Shown here piece by piece: positions 1 through 4,791 of a stretch of DNA of 5,974 bases. The notes under the pieces were generated by a model. The model was not told the origin of the DNA. It made no database searches and saw only the letters and a list, made by a program, of their open reading frames with translations. Every line of letters begins with the position of its first letter. The stretch's first letter is position 1. The position numbers and the translations under genes are program-made. This DNA comes from Pseudomonadota bacterium (lineage in GTDB: Bacteria > Pseudomonadota > Alphaproteobacteria > Rhizobiales > Hyphomicrobiaceae), in assembly GCA_023416575.1 (NCBI GenBank), contig JAEZHL010000052.1, forward strand, positions 1 through 5,974. Reading direction: 5' to 3'.

Positions 1-799
1 GCTTGCCGAAGCCGTCGAGGCGGATGACGCCCTCAGTACCCTCGAGTAGCAGAACTCCGTTGGTCATTCGGGTATCGTTGGCCGGGTGATCGACATGCCG
101 GTTGCCGTCGAACAGGCCCGCCGCACCGCTGGCAAAGTCGAAAATGACATAGCCGGCATCCTCGCCCGCAATCACCGGGTTAATGCGGCGCAGCCGCGCG
201 AAGACGCCCGTGATCTCGCCGAGCAGGAAGCGGAACACATCGATCAGGTGGATGCCCGTCTCGTGGATCAGGAACCGCGGCATCTTCTGGAAATAGGGCT
301 GGCGGGAGAGATAGGCGTCGGGTCCCTGGCCATCGCCGGGCCGCAGGCGGAAGCTGATGTTCAAGGGCGTTCCAACCGCACCTTGCTGGATCAGGCGATT
401 GGTTTCCAGGAACCATGGCATGAAGCGGAAGTTCTCATGCACGGCGAGCATCGTGCCCGCTCGTTCCGCGATCTCGACCAGCTCCACGGCTTCCGGATGC
501 GTCGGCGCCAATGGCTTCTGGCAGATCATCCGGATGCCGCGTGTCGACGCCAGTCGTACGAGGTCGAGATGCGTCTGAGGCGGCGTGACGATATCGATCA
601 GGTCCGGCTTGACCGCATCGAGCATCGCCTCGATTTCGGTGAAAGCTTCTGCTTTCGGAAACAGGGACGCGGCCGCCGACCGCCGCGCCGGATCGCGATC
701 GGCCACCCCGACGACGGTCACGCCTTCCATCCGGCTCCACGCATCCTGGTGAAACTGGCTGAAGTAGCCGCAACCTGCGATGGCGACCGTCAGCGTCAT
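1..799 (-). CDS. Gfo/Idh/MocA-family NAD(P)-dependent oxidoreductase (3' end beyond window)
   Basis: The first 266 residues of a cytoplasmic dinucleotide-dependent oxidoreductase; the 3' end lies off the left edge. The N-terminal Rossmann fold opens with AIAGCGYFSQFH (residues 6-17), matching the family's GxGxxxxxH nucleotide-binding turn, followed by VGVADRDP (30-37) at the end of beta-2. The family EKP motif appears as ICQKPLAP (92-99), with Lys95 kept but Gln in place of Glu. HENFRFMPW (121-129) and the substrate-side HETGIHLIDVFRFLLG (179-194), with the usual catalytic His184 and Asp187, start the C-terminal alpha/beta domain. The ATG overlaps the upstream dehydrogenase stop as ATGA, and GGTGG (807-811) lies 7 bases upstream, supporting this start. 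The family oxidises or reduces sugars, inositols and sugar acids; the substrate here is not readable. Family is certain, reaction is inferred only at class level. Confidence 0.93.
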   Translation of the reverse strand, partial: MTLTVAIAGCGYFSQFHQDAWSRMEGVTVVGVADRDPARRSAAASLFPKAEAFTEIEAMLDAVKPDLIDIVTPPQTHLDLVRLASTRGIRMICQKPLAPTHPEAVELVEIAERAGTMLAVHENFRFMPWFLETNRLIQQGAVGTPLNISFRLRPGDGQGPDAYLSRQPYFQKMPRFLIHETGIHLIDVFRFLLGEITGVFARLRRINPVIAGEDAGYVIFDFASGAAGLFDGNRHVDHPANDTRMTNGVLLLEGTEGVIRLDGFGK

Positions 800-1905
800 T
801 GCGGGTCCACCTTGCCCGAGCGGATCAGGTCCGCCACCGTTTGGCCGATCTCGCGGGTGCCGTGCGTGCCGCCGATATCGTAGCTGCGCAGACCCAGGGT
901 TCCGAACGCGTGATCGACACCGTTCTCGATGGCGCGTGATGCCTCACCGAGGGCGGCGCTGCCATGGCGCTCGCCAAGCCAGTCGAGCATCATCGCCGCC
1001 GAGAGGATCATGGCAGTCGGATTGGCGATGCCCTTGCCAGCGATGTCGGGAGCCGTGCCATGGCTCGGCTGGAACAGGCCATTTGCATCACCGATATCGG
1101 CCGAGGGTGCGAACCCCATGCCGCCGATCAAGCTAGCGCCGAGATCAGAAAGGATGTCGCCGAACAGGTTTTCCATCGGCAGGACGTCGAAATCCCACGG
1201 GCGGCGTACGAGATCGAGCGCCATGGCGTCGACGTAATGGTGGCGCGCCTCGATATCCGGATGACGGGCGGCGGTCTCGTGGAAGACCTGGCGCATGAAG
1301 GCGAACGAGAGGAACACGTTGGCCTTGTCGACGAGTGTCACGCGTCCCGGTGTGCCGCGCGTTGCTTTGCGGCGGCGGGCCAGAGCGCAGGAGAACTCGG
1401 TCAGCTTTTCCGTGGTGGCGCGCGTGATGACTTGCGTATCGTGCGCCTCCCGGTCGTCGATGATCTTGCCCTTGCCGCGGGAGGCAAACATGCCCTCCGT
1501 CGACTCGCGCACGATCACCAGGTCGATGTTCTGCGCGCGCTCGTCGGCCAGCGTCGTCGGCACGCCGGGAATGGCGCGGATGGGGCGCACTCCGGCATAA
1601 AGCTCGAGCGCGACGCGCAGCTCCAGTTGCGGTGCGATCTCAGTGCCATCAGGGAATCGGATGTCCGGCCAGCCCATGGCGCCGAACAGAATGGCATCGG
1701 CCCGGCGCGCGCGCGCGATGCCATCTGCCGGCAGAATTGCGCCAGTCTCCTTGTAGTGATGTGCGCCGCCGGGAATGACCTCGGGCCGGAACGAAAGGCC
1801 GAAGCGCTGCTCCACGGCCTCCAGCACGGCTGTGGCTGCATTCATGACTTCAATGCCGATGCCCTCGCCGGGCATGACAGCGAGGTGAAATGTATTCGAC
1901 TTCAT
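796..1905 (-). CDS. NAD-dependent isopropylmalate/tartrate dehydrogenase-family enzyme
   Basis: A 369-residue metal-dependent beta-decarboxylating dehydrogenase of the isocitrate/isopropylmalate/tartrate family, of normal length. Visible motifs: PGEGIGIEV (12-20); the substrate arginines in ELRVALELYAGVRPI (Arg97, Arg107) and VIVRESTEG (Arg133); Lys194 in VDKANVFLS; the metal aspartates in YVDAMALD (Asp226) and NLFGDILSD (Asp250, Asp254); and HGTAPDIAGKGIANP (282-296). Asp287-Ile288 in the last motif is the NAD pattern of LeuB, unlike the Lys-Tyr of NADP-isocitrate dehydrogenases. The RESTEG loop is closer to tartrate dehydrogenase (RENTEG) than to LeuB (RELTGG), so a hydroxy-acid other than isopropylmalate is likely. 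The frame is open upstream to 2145, but that extension lies inside the regulator gene. The ATG at 1905 forms an ATGA overlap with the regulator stop and gives the family N-terminus. There is no strong ribosome site, so coupling probably drives translation. Exact substrate unknown. Confidence 0.92.
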   Translation of the reverse strand: MKSNTFHLAVMPGEGIGIEVMNAATAVLEAVEQRFGLSFRPEVIPGGAHHYKETGAILPADGIARARRADAILFGAMGWPDIRFPDGTEIAPQLELRVALELYAGVRPIRAIPGVPTTLADERAQNIDLVIVRESTEGMFASRGKGKIIDDREAHDTQVITRATTEKLTEFSCALARRRKATRGTPGRVTLVDKANVFLSFAFMRQVFHETAARHPDIEARHHYVDAMALDLVRRPWDFDVLPMENLFGDILSDLGASLIGGMGFAPSADIGDANGLFQPSHGTAPDIAGKGIANPTAMILSAAMMLDWLGERHGSAALGEASRAIENGVDHAFGTLGLRSYDIGGTHGTREIGQTVADLIRSGKVDPQ

Positions 1906-2588
1906 AGGTGCCGGATTCCGTGGTGCTCGATGATGGATAGCAGCTCGCTGCCGCCGCGTTTGCGATGGGCGAAATAGAGCTCGCGCGCCCGTTCTCCGTC
2001 GCCAGCGAGGATCGCGTCGACGACCGTGCGATGCTCGGCGGTCGATTGCAGCGGCAAGTGGCGCAGCCGCAGGGTGAACATCCGTGCCCGATGCGCTTGA
2101 TCCCAAACCGTCATGATCATCGCAGCAAGGCGCTTGTTTCCACACAGACGCGCGAGATTGATGTGGAACTGCTCGTCGGCCACGGCCCAGGCGTCCAAGT
2201 TCGGTTGGGGGCCGGCGAGGGCGGCTTCCATCGCATCACACGCCGTGACGAGGACAGCCAAATCCTCCTTCGCAGGCCGCTGCGCGACGAGCAGCTCGAT
2301 GGCGGTGGGCTCGAGCGACATCAGAATCTCGTAGATCTCGCGCATGTCTCCTGCAGAGAGCGCCGAGATCCGCACGCCGTGCCGGGGCACGATTTCGAGC
2401 AGTCCCTCCTGCTGGAGACGGACGAACGCCTCGCGCACGGGGGTTCGCGACACGCCCAACTCCTGGACGACTGCGCTTTCCAGGATTTGCGCGCCAGGCG
2501 GATAGTGGTTGTCGAGGATGTACTGCTTCAAACGCCCGTAGACAGCATCCGTCGAGCGTGACGAGCGCTGGGCGGATGGCGACGGCAT
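1902..2588 (-). CDS. GntR-family transcription regulator, FCD (FadR-like) subfamily
   Basis: A 228-residue one-component DNA-binding regulator. Residues about 12-78 form the winged helix-turn-helix, with the family signature LGVSRTPVREAFVRLQQEGL (44-63) and the wing VPRHGVRI (67-74). Residues about 84-210 are an all-helical FCD ligand domain; ADEQFH (Asp138, His142), AEH (His186) and FAH (His208) have the spacing of the family's metal site, which typically binds a carboxylate effector. This fits control of the two enzyme genes that follow, the first of which overlaps its stop by ATGA. The start chosen is the ATG at 2588, with AGGA 7 bases upstream. A TTG at 2621 would add 11 residues but has no good ribosome site. 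It probably autoregulates through the dyad at 2640-2653 and is relieved by a pathway acid; the effector is unknown. Confidence 0.93.
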   Translation of the reverse strand: MPSPSAQRSSRSTDAVYGRLKQYILDNHYPPGAQILESAVVQELGVSRTPVREAFVRLQQEGLLEIVPRHGVRISALSAGDMREIYEILMSLEPTAIELLVAQRPAKEDLAVLVTACDAMEAALAGPQPNLDAWAVADEQFHINLARLCGNKRLAAMIMTVWDQAHRARMFTLRLRHLPLQSTAEHRTVVDAILAGDGERARELYFAHRKRGGSELLSIIEHHGIRHL

Positions 2589-2595
2589 CGCGGCG

Positions 2596-2599
2596 TCCT
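2596..2599 (-). promoter_or_regulatory. Ribosome binding site of the GntR regulator (decides start)
   Basis: AGGA on the minus strand, 7 bases before the ATG at 2588. The alternative upstream TTG at 2621 lacks a comparable site, so this decides the start in favour of the ATG. Confidence 0.55.
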
Positions 2600-2639
2600 G
2601 AGGTGGCGTAAGGGCGTCCAAGGTTGAGTGCGCGTCCGG

Positions 2640-2653
2640 TAATGTATGCGTTA
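2640..2653. promoter_or_regulatory. Candidate operator for the GntR/FCD regulator
   Basis: TAATGTATGCGTTA pairs with its own reverse complement at 10 of 14 positions, and all four mismatches are transitions (pattern TAAYGYATRCRTTA). It lies 51 bases upstream of the regulator ATG. FCD-type GntR proteins commonly bind short A/T-flanked palindromes of this size near their own promoters, so autoregulation is a reasonable inference. On the minus strand the element contains TACATT, a possible -10, which would make binding repressive. No partner -35 at standard spacing was found. Confidence 0.35.
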
Positions 2654-2810
2654 GGAGCGACTTTGATGGAGTCTCAGCAATCGTGCAAGAGGCTTTGCGC
2701 GATCATGAGATGGCGGTGGCGATGGAGCGAGCCACCGTCACAGCACTGTCGACGAGAGCGAATTGGCTGATTGCAGGGCAGGCGGCTGCTGGAACAGCGC
2801 GTGAATGTGA

Positions 2811-2835
2811 TTGCTCAGCGCAATTGCTGGCGCAA
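2811..2835. repeat. Tandem TTGC-(N4/5)-GCAA dyads
   Basis: Two adjacent near-copies, TTGCTCAGCGCAA (2811-2823) and TTGCTGGCGCAA (2824-2835). Each is itself a dyad with TTGC/GCAA arms, and their junction creates the perfect 8-base palindrome GCAATTGC (2820-2827). Such an arrangement fits two side-by-side protein-binding sites; no regulator can be named. The second copy overlaps the -24 part of the sigma-54-like element. Confidence 0.4.
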
Positions 2836-2843
2836 CTCATGCT
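2828..2843 (+). promoter_or_regulatory. Candidate sigma-54 (-24/-12) promoter towards the NusG-like gene
   Basis: TGGCGCAACTCATGCT keeps the invariant GG-N10-GC spacing and matches the consensus TGGCACG-N4-TTGCW except at three positions. It points towards the antiterminator gene and would give a leader of roughly 180 bases. No activator gene or clear upstream enhancer site is in view, so a chance match is quite possible. Confidence 0.28.
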
Positions 2844-2917
2844 TGGCCGAAAACGATCACAGAAGCCATCCCGCGACCGCCGGTTTGCAAAATTCCGGGG
2901 ATGAAATGGCGAGGGGA

Positions 2918-2945
2918 TTGGTGTTGGCCGTTAAATCACGATACT
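2918..2945 (+). promoter_or_regulatory. Candidate sigma-70-type promoter of the nusG-like/gmd/fcl operon
   Basis: TTGGTG (2918-2923) and GATACT (2940-2945) are separated by 16 bases, an acceptable -35/-10 pair. It lies in the A+T-richer part of the gap, about 90 bases before the first gene. The -10 is partly inside the perfect inverted repeat at 2942-2956, so a protein bound there would block it. This is pattern matching only. Confidence 0.3.
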
Positions 2946-2956
2946 GAGCATCAGTA
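2942..2956. repeat. Perfect short inverted repeat at the putative -10
   Basis: TACTGA-GCA-TCAGTA is a perfect 6-base dyad with a 3-base centre. It has no following T tract and so is not an intrinsic terminator. It could be an operator half-site pair or a small hairpin at the start of the leader. Confidence 0.4.
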
Positions 2957-3037
2957 GACGTTTGGTGCTGCCGGAAGTAGAGTTGGCATCGGCCATGTAA
3001 TGGCGGTTGTAGAGTTGGGAGGCTCGGCTTGTAATGG
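2954..3037 (+). repeat. Degenerate direct repeats in the leader of the NusG-like gene
   Basis: GTAGAGTTGG occurs exactly at 2977-2986 and 3009-3018, and a weaker form, GTAGACGTTTGG, at 2954-2965. The two strong copies are each followed by TCGGC (2989-2993, 3024-3028) and then TGTAATGG (2996-3003 with one leading base shared, 3030-3037), so they look like an imperfect duplication of about 27-29 bases. The second copy holds the GGGAGG ribosome site and the ATG of the gene, and the first holds a matching out-of-frame ATG at 3000. Confidence 0.5.
3017..3022 (+). promoter_or_regulatory. Ribosome binding site of the NusG-like gene
   Basis: GGGAGG, 11 bases before the ATG at 3034. The spacing is slightly long, but no other in-frame start with a better site precedes the conserved domain. 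Confidence 0.55.
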
Positions 3038-3630
3038 GCGTACTTCAAGCCGGCAGTGATTCTGAAACGTTAGCAGATGCGGCTCCGGCGGCGGGGGAAG
3101 TTCCTGGGTCGGCGCGTGAGCGTTGGATTGCGGTCAACACGCACCCGCACCGGGAGCACATCGCCCTCGAAAATCTGGCCCGCCAGGAGTTCGACGCATA
3201 CTGCCCCGTGATCGCGCGGCAGGTGCGCCATGCCCGGCGGACCAAAGACGTGTTGCGTCCGCTCTTCCCCGGATACCTGTTCGTGCGGATCGATCCGGCT
3301 GTTTCGCGCTGGCGGCCGATCCTGTCGACCTACGGTGTCCGCTCCCTCGTGCGGTTCGGAGATAGCCTGAGCTACGTTGAGGGCGATCTCGTCCAAAGCC
3401 TCAAGGCCCGCGAGGTCGATGGCGTGATCGTCAAGCCGTCGGAGCCCTACCGCGTGGGTCAGCAGATCCGCATGCGCGGGGGACCGTTCGACGGCCTCGC
3501 AGCCACGATCATCGGCATGGATGAGAAGGACCGCCTGGTGCTCCTCATGGAATTGCTCAGTCAGAGCGTCAGGATAAAGGCCACCACAGAACAAGTTTGT
3601 GCTGAACGGGGCGGGGTCCAATCGACGTGA
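3034..3630 (+). CDS. NusG/RfaH-type specialised transcription antiterminator
   Basis: A 198-residue NusG paralogue. After about 28 poorly conserved residues, the NGN domain spans about 30-125: ERWIAVNTHPHREHIALENL (29-48) matches the opening WY-V-T-P--E strand and helix, and RPLFPGYLFVRID (75-87) is the hallmark FPGYLFV core that contacts the RNA polymerase clamp. A KOW domain follows from about 139 (YRVGQQIRMRGGPFDGLAATIIGM) to about 185. It is not the housekeeping NusG: there are no neighbouring secE or ribosomal protein genes, and it heads a polysaccharide operon, as RfaH-like proteins do. By family knowledge it would bind elongating polymerase and suppress Rho-dependent termination across the long downstream operon. 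Whether the KOW domain refolds as in RfaH cannot be seen. Only the ATG at 3034 offers an in-frame start; gmd begins 63 bases after its stop. Confidence 0.9.
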   Translation: MGVLQAGSDSETLADAAPAAGEVPGSARERWIAVNTHPHREHIALENLARQEFDAYCPVIARQVRHARRTKDVLRPLFPGYLFVRIDPAVSRWRPILSTYGVRSLVRFGDSLSYVEGDLVQSLKAREVDGVIVKPSEPYRVGQQIRMRGGPFDGLAATIIGMDEKDRLVLLMELLSQSVRIKATTEQVCAERGGVQST

Positions 3631-3683
3631 CGACCCATGGTGTTTGCCGCGTCAGGAGCCAGAGCTGATGCCAACGGCGGTTC

Positions 3684-3688
3684 AGGAG
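3684..3688 (+). promoter_or_regulatory. Ribosome binding site of gmd (decides start)
   Basis: AGGAG, 5 bases before the ATG at 3694. It favours that start over the in-frame ATG at 3637, which would add 19 residues not typical of Gmd and has no comparable site. Confidence 0.6.
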
Positions 3689-3693
3689 TGAGG

Positions 3694-4791
3694 ATGTCAA
3701 ACCGGGTGGCACTGATCACGGGCGTCACCGGGCAGGATGGAGCCTATCTGGCCCGCTTCCTGCTCGACAAAGGCTACACCGTTCACGGCATCAAGCGGCG
3801 GTCCTCGTCATTCAATACCGCCCGCGTGGACGACCTCTACGTCGATCCGCACGAGGGCGACACGCGGTTTTTTATGCACTACGGCGACCTGACGGACGCC
3901 ACGAACCTCATTCGCCTCGTGCAGGAGCACCAGCCGGATGAGATCTATAATCTGGCGGCGCAGAGCCACGTGCAGGTCAGCTTCGAAACGCCGGAGTACA
4001 CGGCCAACGCCGATGCGCTCGGCACGCTGCGCCTGCTCGAGGCGATCCATATCCTCGGCAGCGGCGATAAGGTGCGCTTCTAGCAGGCCTCGACATCGGA
4101 GCTCTACGGCAAGGTGCAGGAGGTTCCGCAGCGGGAGACGACGCCGTTTTATCCCCGCTCACCCTACGCAGTGGCCAAGCTCTATGCCTACTGGATCACG
4201 GTGAATTACCGCGAGGCCTATGGCATGCACGCCTCGAACGGCATCCTGTTCAATCACGAGGGGCCGACGCGGGGCGAGACATTCGTCACGCGCAAGATCA
4301 CCCGTGCGGTGGCGGCGATCGAGAAGGGGCTGCAGGAGCGGCTCTATCTCGGCAATCTTTCGGCCAAGCGCGATTGGGGACATGCGCGCGACTACGTCGA
4401 GGGCATGTGGCTCATCCTGCAGCAGGAGAAGCCCGACGACTACGTCCTCGCCACCGGCGAGACGCATTCGGTGCGCGAGTTCGTCGAGCAGGCTTTCGCC
4501 TGCGTCGATCGCCGCATCGTCTGGCGCGGCGAGGGCATCGATGAGGTGGGCGTGGACATGAGGTCCGGAAAAACGCTCGTCTGCGTCGACCCGAACTATT
4601 TCCGCCCGACGGAGGTCGATTTGCTCCTCGGCGATGCTGCGAAGGCGAGGGAAAAGCTCGGGTGGCGGGCGAAGACGAGCTTCGCTTCGCTGGTTGCAGA
4701 GATGGTCGCGGCTGACCTCAAGTCGATTGAGGCGGAGTACCGGCACGACGGCGCACACGCGGATAGGCGGGAACGGCGGCGAGGGAGCTGA
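3694..4791 (+). pseudogene. gmd: GDP-mannose 4,6-dehydratase, interrupted by one in-frame amber codon
   Basis: Gmd uses NADP to turn GDP-D-mannose into GDP-4-keto-6-deoxymannose, the first committed step to GDP-L-fucose and GDP-rhamnose. The frame is 365 codons long, close to the usual 345-375. ALITGVTGQDGAYLARF (6-22) carries the GxxGxxG nucleotide site, RRSSSFNTARVDD (35-47) is the typical NADP-binding segment, and NLAAQSHVQVSFETP (86-100) is conserved. Codon 130 (4081-4083) is TAG where relatives have Tyr (RFYQASTSELYG). Immediately after it the frame continues with Thr134, Glu136, Tyr158 (YPRSPYAVAK) and Lys162, the complete catalytic set, then FNHEGPTRGETFVTRKITRA and RDWGHARDYVEGMW to a normal end. 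The 129-residue truncated product lacks every catalytic residue, and restart at the GTG at 4114 would lose Thr134 and Glu136. No frameshift and no decay are seen elsewhere, so the lesion is very recent, an error, or suppressed. The stop shares one base with the fcl start (TGATG). Confidence 0.95.
4781..4787 (+). promoter_or_regulatory. Ribosome binding site of fcl inside the gmd 3' end
   Basis: GAGGGAG within the last codons of gmd, 3 bases before the fcl ATG at 4791 (6 if only GAGG is counted). With the TGATG junction this suggests translation by termination-reinitiation. Confidence 0.5.

Larger units (their letters stand above)
2622..3033. other. Divergent intergenic region, no convincing gene
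   Basis: About 0.4 kb between the minus-strand catabolic operon and the plus-strand polysaccharide operon. It is visibly richer in A+T than the genes. A 73-codon frame at 2683-2904 (plus) and a 63-codon frame at 2857-3048 (minus) are open, but neither has a ribosome site, a recognisable domain or a protein-like composition, so I do not call them. What it does hold is regulatory-looking: a pseudo-palindrome near the regulator start, tandem TTGC/GCAA dyads next to a sigma-54-like element, a sigma-70-like candidate overlapping a perfect short inverted repeat, and a degenerate direct repeat leading into the next gene. No tRNA, CRISPR array or clear intrinsic terminator was seen. Confidence 0.7.

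Noticed and set aside
86..883. Long plus-strand open frame of 265 codons opposite the Gfo/Idh/MocA gene
   Set aside because: Antisense shadow in GC-rich DNA; its composition is dominated by Arg, Asp and His, it has no domain, and the minus strand encodes an unmistakable oxidoreductase.
964..1977. Plus-strand open frame of 337 codons opposite the dehydrogenase
   Set aside because: Mirror of a highly conserved dehydrogenase; no recognisable motif and no ribosome site.
1906..2145. N-terminal extension of the dehydrogenase to 2145
   Set aside because: It lies inside the GntR coding region, has no family similarity, and the ATGA start at 1905 gives the normal N-terminus.
2683..2904. 73-codon plus-strand frame in the intergenic gap
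   Set aside because: No ribosome site, no recognisable domain and no protein-like pattern; it overlaps regulatory-looking repeats.
2857..3048. 63-codon minus-strand frame in the intergenic gap
   Set aside because: Unusual composition, no ribosome site, runs across the start of the NusG-like gene.
3070..3621. Minus-strand 183-codon frame opposite the NusG-like gene
   Set aside because: Antisense shadow with no domain; the plus strand has clear NGN and KOW motifs.
4081..4083. UAG read as pyrrolysine
   Set aside because: No pyl genes in view, the family has Tyr here, and pyrrolysine use is not known for this enzyme or expected for this kind of organism.
4114..4791. Independent gene starting at GTG 4114
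   Set aside because: It is the in-frame remainder of gmd; such a product would lack the nucleotide-binding half and two catalytic residues.
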